Shown piece after piece: positions 7,881 through 16,827 of a stretch of DNA of 64,000 nucleotides. Under the pieces are notes generated by a model. That model worked only from the letters and a program-made list of their open reading frames with translations, was not told the DNA's origin and searched no databases. This DNA is from Luteibacter sp. Sphag1AF (lineage in GTDB: Bacteria; Pseudomonadota; Gammaproteobacteria; Xanthomonadales; Rhodanobacteraceae). A program made the position numbers and the translations under genes. Position 1 is the stretch's first letter. Every line of letters begins with the position of its first letter. The DNA lies in the NCBI RefSeq assembly GCF_014192715.1, contig NZ_JACHYH010000008.1, positions 62,001 through 126,000 of the forward strand, in the 5' to 3' direction.

Positions 7881-9956
7881 TTATCCGGTATAGGTTGCGA
7901 GCAGGCTTTGCTGCGCGCTGTAAGGAGCTTCGCCTTCGGCGGGTTCGCGGCGGGTGTAACGCCCGTGCGCGTCCAGCATCCAGGCCTGGGTGTTGTCGCG
8001 CAGGTAGTTGTCCAGCGTTTCCGCATACACGCGCGCGGCCAGCGCCGGGTCGAGGATGGGCGTGGCAATCTCGATGCGGCGCATCAGGTTGCGTTCCATC
8101 CAGTCTGCACTGGCGCTGTAGATCTCCGGCTCGCCGTCGTTGCCGAACCAGTAAATGCGGCTGTGCTCCAGGAAACGCCCGATGATCGAGCGCACGCGGA
8201 TGCGCTCGGAAATGCCGGGTAGGCCGGGCCGCAGGGTGCAGGCGCCACGCACGATCAGGTCGATATCCACGCCGGCATTCGACGCGCGATACAGCGCCTC
8301 GATGACGTGGGCTTCGTTCAGTGCATTGAGCTTGGCCACGATGCGGGCGGGACGACCGGCTTTCGCATGTTCGATCTCGCGCTCGATCTTGCCCATGACG
8401 CTGCTGTACAGCGTGAACGGCGAATGCAGCAGGCGCTTGAGCTGGATCATGGGACCCAGGCCAGACAGCTGCTGGAACACCTTGTGGATGTCTTCGCCGA
8501 TGTCAGGATGCGAGGTCATCAGGCCGATGTCGGTGTAACCGCGGCTGGTGCCCTGATGGTAGTTGCCTGTGGACAGATGCACGTAGCGGCGCAGGCCATC
8601 GCCATCGCGACGGACAATGAGCAGCATCTTGGCGTGCGTCTTGTAGCCGACGACGCCGTAGACGACCTGCACGCCGGCTTCCTGCAGGCGGTTGGCCAGC
8701 CCGATGTTGGCTTCCTCGTCGAAGCGTGCGCGCAGTTCGACCACCACGGTGACGTCTTTGCCATTGCGGGCGGCGTCCACCAGCAGGTCGACCAGCGGCG
8801 AGTCTTTGCCCGCGCGGTAAAGCGTCTGCTTGATCGCCAGCACGTTGGGGTCCTGCGACGCGCGGCGCAGCAGTTCCACCACGGCGGAGAAGGATTCGTA
8901 CGGATGATGCAGCAGCACGTCGCGCGTGCTCAGCACATCGAATTCGTTGACGCCCTTGTCGAACGCCGGCGACAGGCGCGGGGTGAAGCGCGGGAATTTC
9001 AGCTCGGGCCGGTCGATCTGGTCGTACACGATGCCCGCGCGGATGATGTTGACCGGGCCGTCGCAGCGATAGATGTCCTGGTCTTCGAGCTTGAAGTTGG
9101 CCATCAGCATGTCGGTGATGGCGCGCGGACAGTTCGCGCCCACTTCAAGGCGCACGGGGCGTGCGTAACCGCGACCGGCCAGTTCCTCACTGAGTGCACG
9201 CGCCAGGTTTTCGACCTCGGCCTCTTCAACCACCAGCTCGCTGTTGCGGGTGACGCGGAACTGGTACGACGCGCAGACGCTGAAACCGGGGAACATCTCG
9301 GCGGCGAAGGCCTGGAGCACTTCGGCCAGAAACACGAAGTCGTACGCTTCGCCAGCCACTTCTTCCGGAAGACGGACCAGGCGCGGCAGCGAGCGCGGCG
9401 CACGAACCAGCGCCATGTGTCCTTCGCGGCCAAACGCGTCGCGGCCCTGAAGCACCACGGCGACGTTGAGTGTCTTGTTGAGGATGCGCGGGAACGGATG
9501 CGCCGGATCAAGGCCCAGTGGCGAAAGCACCGGCATGATTTCGTTCTGGAAATAGCCGAGCAGCCAGCGGCGCTGCTTGTCGGTCCACTGCGCGTGGGTG
9601 AGGAAACGGATGCCTTCCTCAGCGAGAGCGGGGCCGAGTTCGTCCTGCCAGGTGGTGTAGATGTCGGCCACCAGTTCCAGCGTGCGCTCGCGGATGCGCG
9701 CAAGGATTTCCGCCGAGGGCATGCCGTCGGGGCCAGGCGCGGCCGAGCTGAGTGCGTGGTGGTGCTTGAGCACCGCCACGCGCACTTCAAAGAATTCGTC
9801 GAGGTTGTTGCTGACGATGGTGAGGTAGCGCAGTCGTTCCAGTACCGGAATCGAGGTGTCGCGGGCCTGTGCCAGCACGCGGAAATTGAACTCCAGCGCC
9901 GCCAGTTCCCGGTTCAGATACAGCTCGGGTGCTCCGAGGTCGACGTGCTGGCTCAT
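7881..9956 (-). CDS. ppk: Polyphosphate kinase 1
   Basis: Reversible synthesis of polyphosphate from ATP. The start was placed at ATG 9956 (MSQHVDLG), giving 691 aa, near the E. coli length of 688; the frame runs open to 10022 but the extra residues are not Ppk-like. N-domain helix ELYLNRELAALEFNFRV is at residues 11-27. The autophosphorylated His is at about 441 in GYKTHAKMLL, followed by YVHLSTGNYHQGTSR, and the second active-site region includes the C-terminal PLD-like repeat. It lies 78 bp after phoR and 8 bp before the glycosyltransferase, in a leftward run with phoB-phoR. Confidence 0.97.
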   Translation of the reverse strand: MSQHVDLGAPELYLNRELAALEFNFRVLAQARDTSIPVLERLRYLTIVSNNLDEFFEVRVAVLKHHHALSSAAPGPDGMPSAEILARIRERTLELVADIYTTWQDELGPALAEEGIRFLTHAQWTDKQRRWLLGYFQNEIMPVLSPLGLDPAHPFPRILNKTLNVAVVLQGRDAFGREGHMALVRAPRSLPRLVRLPEEVAGEAYDFVFLAEVLQAFAAEMFPGFSVCASYQFRVTRNSELVVEEAEVENLARALSEELAGRGYARPVRLEVGANCPRAITDMLMANFKLEDQDIYRCDGPVNIIRAGIVYDQIDRPELKFPRFTPRLSPAFDKGVNEFDVLSTRDVLLHHPYESFSAVVELLRRASQDPNVLAIKQTLYRAGKDSPLVDLLVDAARNGKDVTVVVELRARFDEEANIGLANRLQEAGVQVVYGVVGYKTHAKMLLIVRRDGDGLRRYVHLSTGNYHQGTSRGYTDIGLMTSHPDIGEDIHKVFQQLSGLGPMIQLKRLLHSPFTLYSSVMGKIEREIEHAKAGRPARIVAKLNALNEAHVIEALYRASNAGVDIDLIVRGACTLRPGLPGISERIRVRSIIGRFLEHSRIYWFGNDGEPEIYSASADWMERNLMRRIEIATPILDPALAARVYAETLDNYLRDNTQAWMLDAHGRYTRREPAEGEAPYSAQQSLLATYTG

Positions 9957-10034
9957 TACGTTCCGTATTTCGCGTGACAAACGCCGATGGTGGCGCGTTT
10001 GGGTCATGCCGGAAAGGGGCAACGCAGCATGTGC

Positions 10035-11312
10035 TCAGCCCAGCATGTGCAAATCGTGAGCCCGTTCAGGGTCCAGCAGGCGCTCGCTGCCGAATTCGCA
10101 CGAGAAGGTGGAGCCCTGGCCCGGTTCGCTGGCGATTTCCAGGCGCGCCTGATGCAGGTTCAGCACGTGCTTGACGATGGACAGGCCGAGGCCGGTACCG
10201 CCCGAATCACGCGAGCGGCTGGACGATACGCGATAGAAGCGTTCGGTCAGGCGCGCGATGTGTGAGGCAGGAATGCCGAAGCCGCTGTCTTTGACCGAGA
10301 ACGTGGCGCCATGTGGCGTGCGTTCCCAGCGAATGACGATGCGTCCGCCCGTGGGCGTGTAGCGCACCGCGTTGCTCACCAGATTGGAGAACGCGCTGTG
10401 CAGGTCTTTCGGGGAGCCCAGGATGTCGACCGGCGTGGCGGCGTCCAGGGAAACCTTGTGGCGGCCCTGGCTCAGCGCTTCGGCTTCCTTGCGCAGCGTG
10501 GCCAGCAGCGGCGTCATCTGCACCTGTTCGTCCGGCACGTGGTCCTGGGTTTCCAGGCGCGACAGGGTGAGCAGGTCTTCGACGATCTGACCCATGCGCT
10601 TGGACTGCGTGCGCATCTCGTCGATGACGGTGGCCAGTTCCGGGATGTCTTCCGGGTCCAGCAATTCGAGGTAGCCGTGAATGACGGTGAGCGGCGTGCG
10701 CAATTCGTGCGACACGTTAGCTACAAAGTCACGACGGATTTGTTCCAGCCGGGTGAGGTGGCTGGTGTCACGTGCAAGCAGCAGCCGCTGGCGGCTGCCG
10801 AAGGGAAGCAGGGTGACCGAGATATGGCGGTTGGGGCGACCCGGTGCCGTGACGTCGTTCAGCGGTTCACGCGCGCCATCGGTGATCCAGTCGGCCAGTT
10901 CCGAATTGCGCAGCACGTCCAGCAGATCGCGGCCACGGTCGGCCGGTCGGCGCAGGCCCAGCAGTTCTTCGGACGCATGGTTGAACCAGCGCACGTGTCG
11001 CGTCTGGTCCAGAAGGACCACCGCGTCGGGCAGGGTGCCTGCTGCGCTGCGAAGGTCACGCAACTGGGAGGCGATTCGGCGGGATCGGGTCATGAGACGG
11101 TCATATTGCGGGTCGGCCTCAGAGCGGGCCGCGGCCATCATTGGCCGGGTTTGATGACGGATCAGCGACAGCAATACGACGATTTCCGCCAGCGCGACAA
11201 CGGCCAGTCCCGTCCAGGGCGCATCGACGATCGCGCCCGCCACGCAGCCGACGACCAGGCCCGCCATAAGTGCGGCGGGCAATCGAAGAGAGCTGTCGAA
11301 TCTGTAAGACAT
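10035..11312 (-). CDS. phoR: Phosphate regulon sensor histidine kinase PhoR
   Basis: 425 aa from the preferred ATG at 11312; an ATG at 11330 is also in frame. Two close transmembrane helices are at about residues 11-29 and 34-52, with almost no periplasmic loop, as in E. coli PhoR, which senses through the Pst/PhoU complex. A PAS domain follows (about 85-190). The HisKA box FVANVSHELRTPL has the phospho-accepting His at about 202, and HATPase_c motifs are NLVSNAVRYTPTGG and GGTGLGLSIVKHV. It is about 69 bp downstream of phoB and just upstream of ppk. It phosphorylates PhoB in low phosphate. Confidence 0.95.
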   Translation of the reverse strand: MSYRFDSSLRLPAALMAGLVVGCVAGAIVDAPWTGLAVVALAEIVVLLSLIRHQTRPMMAAARSEADPQYDRLMTRSRRIASQLRDLRSAAGTLPDAVVLLDQTRHVRWFNHASEELLGLRRPADRGRDLLDVLRNSELADWITDGAREPLNDVTAPGRPNRHISVTLLPFGSRQRLLLARDTSHLTRLEQIRRDFVANVSHELRTPLTVIHGYLELLDPEDIPELATVIDEMRTQSKRMGQIVEDLLTLSRLETQDHVPDEQVQMTPLLATLRKEAEALSQGRHKVSLDAATPVDILGSPKDLHSAFSNLVSNAVRYTPTGGRIVIRWERTPHGATFSVKDSGFGIPASHIARLTERFYRVSSSRSRDSGGTGLGLSIVKHVLNLHQARLEIASEPGQGSTFSCEFGSERLLDPERAHDLHMLG

Positions 11313-11381
11313 GGGCGAGACCGTATGCAAAAGGCCACGGCACCTTACCGTGCCGTGGCCGCGCCGTCAGCCCGGATTTTT

Positions 11382-12071
11382 TCAGGTGCTGGCGGAAAAC
11401 CGGTAACCGGCGCCACGTACCGTCTGCACCATGTCGTCCAGCTTCCAGGGTTCAAGCGTCTTGCGCAGGCGACGGATGTGGACATCCACCGTACGTTCTT
11501 CCACATAGACGCTGCCGCCCCACACATGATCGAGCAGCTGGGCGCGCGAATACACGCGTTCCGGATGCGTCATGAAGAAGAACAGCAGGCGATATTCCGT
11601 GGGGCCGATGGGGATGGCTTCGTCGCCCGCAAACACGCGGTGCGCCGGGCCATCGATGCGCAGACCACCCAGTTCCACCATGCCCGAACCGTCGTCACCC
11701 TGGCTGCGGCGAAGCACTGCCTTGATGCGGGCGATGAGTTCGCGGGTGGAGAACGGCTTGATGACGTAGTCGTCCACGCCGGCTTCAAGACCGTTGACGC
11801 GGTCCATTTCTTCGCCGCGGGCGGTAAGCATGATGATCGGGATTTCACGGCTCAGTTCCTCCTTGCGGAGGCGACGGGCCAGTTCCAGGCCGCTGGTGCC
11901 CGGAAGCATCCAGTCCAGCAGGATAAGGTCGGGAACACGTTCGGAGATGGCGAGCTGGGCGGCGCGCGCGTCGGCGGCGTGTGCCGCGTCCATGCCGGCC
12001 TTGCGCAGGGCGAAGGCGACCATGTCGCGTATCGATGCCTCGTCTTCGACGATCAGGATGCGCTTGTGCAC
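11382..12071 (-). CDS. phoB: Phosphate regulon response regulator PhoB
   Basis: 229 aa. The receiver domain has acidic pocket E9/D10, phospho-acceptor D53 in LLDWMLPG, and the switch Lys in YVIKPFS. A winged-helix OmpR/PhoB-type DNA-binding domain follows (about 130-229), with the recognition region [15 protein letters not shown]. The first gene of a leftward run phoB-phoR-ppk. A Pho-box-like sequence 46-63 bp upstream of the start suggests autoregulation. Length and motifs match PhoB throughout. Confidence 0.97.
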   Translation of the reverse strand: MHKRILIVEDEASIRDMVAFALRKAGMDAAHAADARAAQLAISERVPDLILLDWMLPGTSGLELARRLRKEELSREIPIIMLTARGEEMDRVNGLEAGVDDYVIKPFSTRELIARIKAVLRRSQGDDGSGMVELGGLRIDGPAHRVFAGDEAIPIGPTEYRLLFFFMTHPERVYSRAQLLDHVWGGSVYVEERTVDVHIRRLRKTLEPWKLDDMVQTVRGAGYRFSAST

Positions 12072-12097
12072 TGAGGGAGCTCTTTGGCTGTGACGGT

Positions 12098-12134
12098 ATT
12101 ATTGCAGCCGTATTGTGTTACATGGCAATGACAG
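12098..12134 (-). promoter_or_regulatory. Candidate Pho box and extended -10 upstream of phoB
   Basis: Reading leftward, CTGTCATTGCCATGTAAC (12134-12117) matches the Pho-box pattern of two CTGTCAT-like half-sites separated by 4 bp: the first is perfect, the second (ATGTAAC) is degenerate. Thirteen bases downstream, TGCAATAAT provides an extended -10 (12103-12098). PhoB replaces the -35 contact at such promoters. The site lies between the M48 gene stop and the phoB start. Confidence 0.55.
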
Positions 12135-12137
12135 ATC

Positions 12138-13763
12138 TCATATTCCCTGTTGACCGCGGCCATCGGGATTATCATCGGTCTGCACCCGGCGCTTGCGCAA
12201 TTCCAGCAGCAGGGGGGTGAGGTCGGCGATGCGCGACTGGATGCGCGAGCGCTGATAGTAGTCCAGGTCGTCCCGTTTCAGCAGTCGGCGAAGCTGCTCC
12301 ATCGCGTCGAAAGGGCGGCCGGCGAGATAGGCGCTGTCGGCAAACGCTTCCGCTGCGCGCACGTCTTCACCGGCCCGTTCGCTGGCCCGGGCAAAGGTGC
12401 GGTAAAGCTCCGGATCTTCGCTTTTGTCCAGCAGCGGCTTGAGCAGCAGCATGGCTTGCCGGGAATCGGCCTTCTCGCCACTGGCCACCAGCGACTGCGC
12501 GTAGCCCAGTGTCACGGCCACATTGCTCGGGGAGTTGGCGTACAGCCGCTTGTACAGCACGGTGGCATCGCCGCGGCGCCCGGCGTCCACATACGCATCA
12601 GCCATGGCCAGGCGCAACACCACGCTGTCCGGTTCGGCGGCCAGCAGAGGCTGCAACTGGCCGATAGCCAGGCTGCCGCGATTGGAGCGGATCAGCGACA
12701 GGGCATAGCCGTAGCGGTTGGCTGCTGTGTCAAATTCCTTACGGACCAGGTTCTGCTGGTAGTACGTGGCCAGGGTCAGGGCGTCGCCGGAGAGGACGCG
12801 CGCCCGCTCGCGCATGAGCGCGTAGGTGTCACCGGGGCCGTTGGGCTGGGGAGCCCTGGCGCCGCTCAGCAGGGCAGTCGGGTCTTTCACGTAAAGCACC
12901 GGGGCGGTGCTTTTTTCCCAGGTGTTCTTGTCCAGCGTGGCGCCGCGTGGCCGCTGGGCCATCTGGGTTTCCAGCACGCGGGCGCGGGCCTTGGCATCGC
13001 TGATGCGCGTGAGGGTCACCGGATGGGTCTGCAATAGCTCGGGCACGGCTTCTTCGCCGGCGCCCGTGCGCATGGTGTCTTGCATGCGGCCGAAGAAGCT
13101 TGCCATGGCTTCCGGGTCGTAGCCGGAATTGGCCAGGGTCTGGATGCCGACGCGGTCGGCTTCGGTTTCGTCTTTCCGGGTGAAGTTGATCGAGCGCTGC
13201 ATCAGCAGGCTCTGGCCGCCCATCAGCACGGCAGGCGCAGCGTCGCCGCTGTGCGAGCCCGCGCCTGCGGCGATGGCCCCCAGCAGGATCAGCGCCATCA
13301 GCGGGCCGTTCTTCTTGGAATCCTCGAAGGCGCGGTACAGGTGGTTCTGGGTGATATGGCCGATTTCATGCGCCATCACGCCCGCCAGCTCGCTTTCGCT
13401 CTGGGTGATCGCAATCAGGCCGGAGTTCACGCCGATATAGCCACCGGGAGCGGCAAAGGCGTTGATCTGGTTGTCCTTCACGATGAAGAACGTGAACTTG
13501 TCCTTGGGCCGGTCGCTGTTGGCCACCAGCCGGTAGCCCACATCGTTGATGTACTGATCCAGCAGCGCATCGTCCAGCACCATGTCCAGTGCATGCATCT
13601 GGCGCAGCATGCTGGCGCCGTACTCGTCGGCCTCACGCGGCGTGAGCAGGGCATTGGCCGAGCTGCCAAGATCGGGCAGGCGCACGTCATTCTGGGCGCT
13701 GGCCGTGACCGTGACGGCCGCGGCCAGAAGGGTGAGGAGAAGGCGTTGAGAGGCGTTACGCAT
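12138..13763 (-). CDS. bepA: M48 metalloprotease with TPR domain, BepA-like
   Basis: 541 aa from ATG 13763, which has an AAAGGA ribosome-binding site; the frame is open to 13880 but the extra part is not a signal peptide. A signal peptide (about residues 1-24, ending TASAQ) sends it to the periplasm. The M48 peptidase domain has VMAHEIGHITQNH (zinc HExxH) and a downstream EAD motif in KDETEADRVG. The C-terminal third is helical TPR-like sequence (about 330-520). This layout is that of BepA/YfgC, which aids assembly or removal of outer-membrane LptD and associates with BAM. It is divergent from grxC; in E. coli bepA also neighbours a thioredoxin-fold gene. Confidence 0.88.
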   Translation of the reverse strand: MRNASQRLLLTLLAAAVTVTASAQNDVRLPDLGSSANALLTPREADEYGASMLRQMHALDMVLDDALLDQYINDVGYRLVANSDRPKDKFTFFIVKDNQINAFAAPGGYIGVNSGLIAITQSESELAGVMAHEIGHITQNHLYRAFEDSKKNGPLMALILLGAIAAGAGSHSGDAAPAVLMGGQSLLMQRSINFTRKDETEADRVGIQTLANSGYDPEAMASFFGRMQDTMRTGAGEEAVPELLQTHPVTLTRISDAKARARVLETQMAQRPRGATLDKNTWEKSTAPVLYVKDPTALLSGARAPQPNGPGDTYALMRERARVLSGDALTLATYYQQNLVRKEFDTAANRYGYALSLIRSNRGSLAIGQLQPLLAAEPDSVVLRLAMADAYVDAGRRGDATVLYKRLYANSPSNVAVTLGYAQSLVASGEKADSRQAMLLLKPLLDKSEDPELYRTFARASERAGEDVRAAEAFADSAYLAGRPFDAMEQLRRLLKRDDLDYYQRSRIQSRIADLTPLLLELRKRRVQTDDNPDGRGQQGI

Positions 13764-13903
13764 AGATCCTTTGACGTTTCGCGGCGGCGGACGGTGGATT
13801 CGCAGCTTCGACCGTGTCCCGTGGCGGCCGTTCACTTCTTCAGGCTTGCAATCATGGGCCTGCAACCACATCTTTTCCACATTTACCGTTCTGGAGAAGC
13901 CCC

Positions 13904-14173
13904 TTGGCCACCCCCGAGATCACCATTTATTCGACTGCGGTTTGCCCGTACTGCGTCGCCGCCAAAAATCTGCTGAAGTCCAAAGGGCTTGAGTGGGACG
14001 AGGTGCGCATCGACCTGGACCCGGCCCAGCGCGACCTCATGCTTGAGCGCAGCGGCGGTCGCCGCACCGTGCCGCAGATTTTCATCAACAACCAGCACGT
14101 GGGTGGCTTCGATGACCTCGTGGCAGCTGATCGCAGCGGTAAACTGGCGGAAATCCTTGGAGCCAGTGCCTGA
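13904..14173 (+). CDS. grxC: Glutaredoxin 3, TTG start
   Basis: 89 aa from TTG 13904, preceded by a CTGGAGA ribosome-binding site at the right distance. The frame is open upstream to 13814, but that part encodes no glutaredoxin sequence. The dithiol active site CPYC is at residues 14-17, and the GSH-binding TVPQIFINNQHVGGFDDL region is near 55-73. It reduces disulfides and glutathionylated proteins with GSH in the cytosol. Its TGA overlaps the ATG of the next gene (TGATG), which suggests one redox operon. Confidence 0.93.
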   Translation: MATPEITIYSTAVCPYCVAAKNLLKSKGLEWDEVRIDLDPAQRDLMLERSGGRRTVPQIFINNQHVGGFDDLVAADRSGKLAEILGASA

Positions 14174-14553
14174 TGAGCAACGACCGCATTTCCGAATTCA
14201 CCGATTTCCGCAAGCGCATGAACGAGCGCATCCTGTCGGAAGACAACCAGGTCGTGCGCCGCTTCTTCGCGCTGGACACACAGACGTACCGCGAAGGTGC
14301 GCTGGACGTCAAAACCAAGGAAATGCTTGGTCTGGTAGCGTCCATGGTGCTGCGTTGCGACGATTGCATCAGCTACCACGTGGCCCAGTGCAAGGAAGCG
14401 GGTGTCAACCGCGACGAGTTCTTTGAGGTTTTCAGTGTGGGCCTGGTGGTGGGCGGTTCCATCGTGATCCCGCATCTGCGCCGCGCTGTGGATTTCCTCG
14501 ACTCGCTGGAAGTCGAACCGGGCGACGCGGCGGCCTGCGCCGACCACGCCTGA
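14173..14553 (+). CDS. Carboxymuconolactone decarboxylase/AhpD-like protein
   Basis: 126 aa all-helical CMD-domain protein. The AhpD-type redox motif is complete: C62-D-D-C65 with H69 three residues on, as in peroxidase members that reduce AhpC. It starts on the last base of the grxC stop codon and is translationally coupled to it. The CxxCxxxH motif and the glutaredoxin neighbour favour a thiol-disulfide or peroxide role over aromatic lactone decarboxylation. The physiological partner is not visible in the window. Confidence 0.88.
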   Translation: MSNDRISEFTDFRKRMNERILSEDNQVVRRFFALDTQTYREGALDVKTKEMLGLVASMVLRCDDCISYHVAQCKEAGVNRDEFFEVFSVGLVVGGSIVIPHLRRAVDFLDSLEVEPGDAAACADHA

Positions 14554-14623
14554 TCGCATCGCGCCCGTGCCGCTTCCGGTGCGGGCGCTGAATGGCAAAG
14601 TTACGACAATACTCATGGAAACC

Positions 14624-14661
14624 TTGTGGCTTGCGGGCAAGATCGCCGATAATTAGGCGAT
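14624..14661 (+). promoter_or_regulatory. Candidate icd promoter with overlapping inverted repeat
   Basis: A sigma70-like pair, TTGTGG (14624-14629) and GATAAT (14648-14653), has an 18-bp spacer. An inverted repeat ATCGCC-N8-GGCGAT (14642-14661) brackets the -10, the position expected of an operator. No regulator is identified; the match may be chance. Confidence 0.35.
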
Positions 14662-14721
14662 TTTCTTTATTCGCGCGCACCCACGCGCGCTTCCCCGCGT
14701 TCCCTTCCAGGAGTAACCCCT

Positions 14722-15741
14722 ATGAGCAAGACCATTGCCGTGATCCCCGGCGACGGCATCGGCCCCGAGATCATGGATGCCACCATCCGCTGTCTGGACG
14801 CGCTCGATTGCGGTCTGGATTATGAGTACGTGCAGGCGGGTGTGGTCGCCCTGGAAGGTCCGGAAAAGGATCTGCTGCCGGCCGCCACGGTCGATGCGAT
14901 TGCCCGCCACAAGGTGGCGCTGAAGGGCCCGCTGACCACTCCGATCGGTGGTGGTTTCACCTCGATCAACGTGACGCTGCGCCGCAAGTTCGACCTGTAC
15001 GCCAATGTGCGTCCGGCCATCAGCTTCCCGGGCACCAAGGCACGCTACGAAAACATCGACATCATCACGGTGCGTGAAAACACCGAGGGTGCTTACCTGG
15101 CCGAAGGTCAGGAGATGCTCGACAACGGCAACACCGCCGTGTCGATGATCCGCAACACCCGCAAGGGCAGCGAGCGCATCGTGCGTTACGCCTTCGAGAT
15201 GGCCCGTGCGAAGGGTCGCAAGAAGGTCATGGCCGTGCACAAGGCCAACATCATGAAGACGAGTTCGGGCCTGTTCCTGGACATCGCACGTGAAGTTGCC
15301 AAGGAATACCCGGACATCCAGTTCGGCGAAATGATCGTGGACAACACCTGCATGCAGCTGGTGATGAACCCGTACCAGTTCGACGTGATCGTGACCACGA
15401 ACCTGTTCGGCGACATCCTGTCGGACCTGTGCGCTGGTCTGGTCGGTGGCCTGGGCCTCGCTCCGGGCGCCAACATCGGTGCAGACGCCGCCATCTTCGA
15501 AGCGGTGCACGGCTCGGCTCCGGACATCGCGGGCAAGAAGATCGCCAATCCGTGCGCACTGCTGCTGGCTGCGGCCGACATGCTTGACCACATGGGCATG
15601 GTCGCCAAGGGCACGCGCCTGCGCAACGCCATCCGCGAAACGATCGACGCCAAGGATCGCACCACGCCGGACGTGGGCGGCACTGGCAACACCGACACCT
15701 TCGGTGACGCGATCATCGAACGGATCAAGGCTTCGGCCTGA
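14722..15741 (+). CDS. icd: NAD-dependent isocitrate dehydrogenase
   Basis: 339 aa member of the isocitrate/isopropylmalate dehydrogenase family; converts isocitrate to 2-oxoglutarate in the TCA cycle. IAVIPGDGIGPEI opens the protein, the substrate-phosphate loop region is ENTEGAY, and NLFGDILSDL is the metal-binding region. The cofactor loop HGSAPDIAGK has the Asp that selects NAD rather than the Lys/Tyr set of NADP enzymes. It is short (about 335-340 aa), as in mitochondrial-type NAD-IDH of Xanthomonadales, not the 416-aa E. coli Icd. Isopropylmalate or homoisocitrate dehydrogenase is a weaker alternative. GGAGTAACCCCT provides the ribosome-binding site, and a strong terminator follows. Confidence 0.88.
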   Translation: MSKTIAVIPGDGIGPEIMDATIRCLDALDCGLDYEYVQAGVVALEGPEKDLLPAATVDAIARHKVALKGPLTTPIGGGFTSINVTLRRKFDLYANVRPAISFPGTKARYENIDIITVRENTEGAYLAEGQEMLDNGNTAVSMIRNTRKGSERIVRYAFEMARAKGRKKVMAVHKANIMKTSSGLFLDIAREVAKEYPDIQFGEMIVDNTCMQLVMNPYQFDVIVTTNLFGDILSDLCAGLVGGLGLAPGANIGADAAIFEAVHGSAPDIAGKKIANPCALLLAAADMLDHMGMVAKGTRLRNAIRETIDAKDRTTPDVGGTGNTDTFGDAIIERIKASA

Positions 15742-15751
15742 TGCATCAAGA

Positions 15752-15791
15752 AAAGCCCCGGGCGCCTTCTGGCGCCCGGGGCTTTTTTTTT
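15752..15791. terminator. Strong terminator between icd and lpxO-like gene
   Basis: AAAGCCCCGGGCGCC-TTCT-GGCGCCCGGGGCTTT followed by a run of T. It is a 15-bp stem with a UUCU tetraloop, and its A-rich upstream arm makes it usable from both convergent genes. Confidence 0.93.
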
Positions 15792-15820
15792 GAAAGCTGT
15801 TTGTGAACCCGTTCCTGCCG

Positions 15821-16774
15821 TCAGCTGCCGCGGAAGAACGGGTAGGGCGCGAGGAATACCAGCCAGATCAGCACCACGATGCCGATGTATTTCAGTACGC
15901 GGAAGAGCTTCGGGTTGGCCTTCTTGAAGCGGCGCGTACGCTCGCGGCCGCGCTTGTTCAGCGCAAACATGCGATTGACGAAGCCGACCTGCTCGTTGCC
16001 GTCGTCGCTGTTGGGCGAGGCGGTGATCGAGCCCATGAAGGCGCCCACGCGCTTGTTGATGCCCCGCATGAGGCCACTGCGCAGCGGGCGTTCCACATCG
16101 GCGAACAGGATCACGCGTGTCTGGTCGGTGCGGTTCTCTGCCCAGTGCACGTAGGTTTCGTCAAACACCACGTCCTTGCCATCGCGCCACGCGTGCATTT
16201 CGCCATCGACGAAAATGCGGCAATCGTCGGAGTTGGGCGTGATGAGGCCCAGGTGGTAACGCAGCGATCCGGCAAACGGATCGCGATGCGGGTTCAGCTT
16301 GCTGCCCGGCGGCAGCAGCGCAAACATGGCGGCCTTGATGCTCGGAATCGAGTTCAGAAGCTCTACCGTGCGCGGGCACAGCGATTCGGCCGACGACAGC
16401 GGCTCGCCGTACCACTTGAGGTAAAAACGCTTCCAGCCCTGCTTGAAGAACGAATTGAAGCTGGCGTCGTTGTGCTTTTCCGCGGCGCGGATGAAGCCCT
16501 CGTCGAACAGGTGCATGGCTTCTTCGCGGATGACCTGCCAGTTGTTCTGTAGCAGATCCAGTTGCGGGAAGCCGGCGCGGTCCAGGATCGGGCGAGCGGG
16601 AACCGCCGAGAAGGCGTACATCAGCAGGTTGTACGGCGCAAAGATGGCCGAGTGATCCACCAGCTGGCGATCAAAGCGAAGGCGCGAGCGGCCGCGAAGG
16701 TGCACGACCAGCACGCACAGCGCGAAAAGGATCAGAACGTAAAGGGCGATGAACCGCGGCCCGAGGAAGTTCAT
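15821..16774 (-). CDS. lpxO: LpxO-like aspartyl/asparaginyl beta-hydroxylase family protein
   Basis: 317 aa Fe(II)/2-oxoglutarate dioxygenase. An N-terminal membrane helix (about residues 7-25) and a C-terminal one (about 294-311) flank the catalytic domain. The iron-binding motif NPHRDPF (first His and Asp) and the second His in YVHWAENRTDQTRVILF, with the 2-oxoglutarate Arg, are visible. LpxO adds a 2-hydroxyl to a secondary lipid A acyl chain at the inner membrane. Length and the double membrane anchor fit LpxO, but the family has other members, so the substrate is inferred. Confidence 0.82.
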   Translation of the reverse strand: MNFLGPRFIALYVLILFALCVLVVHLRGRSRLRFDRQLVDHSAIFAPYNLLMYAFSAVPARPILDRAGFPQLDLLQNNWQVIREEAMHLFDEGFIRAAEKHNDASFNSFFKQGWKRFYLKWYGEPLSSAESLCPRTVELLNSIPSIKAAMFALLPPGSKLNPHRDPFAGSLRYHLGLITPNSDDCRIFVDGEMHAWRDGKDVVFDETYVHWAENRTDQTRVILFADVERPLRSGLMRGINKRVGAFMGSITASPNSDDGNEQVGFVNRMFALNKRGRERTRRFKKANPKLFRVLKYIGIVVLIWLVFLAPYPFFRGS

Positions 16775-16827
16775 GGGTCAGGACTCTTTGAGCATCGAGG
16801 GTCAGAAGGCCTTAAGGATACTCCGCC

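Noticed and set aside
8307-9977. 556-codon open frame opposite ppk
   Set aside because: Antisense shadow of a well-supported gene in high-GC DNA; its His/Arg/Gln-rich translation has no family features.
10311-12074. 587-codon frame opposite phoR-phoB
   Set aside because: Spans two real genes and their spacer in antisense; translation not protein-like.
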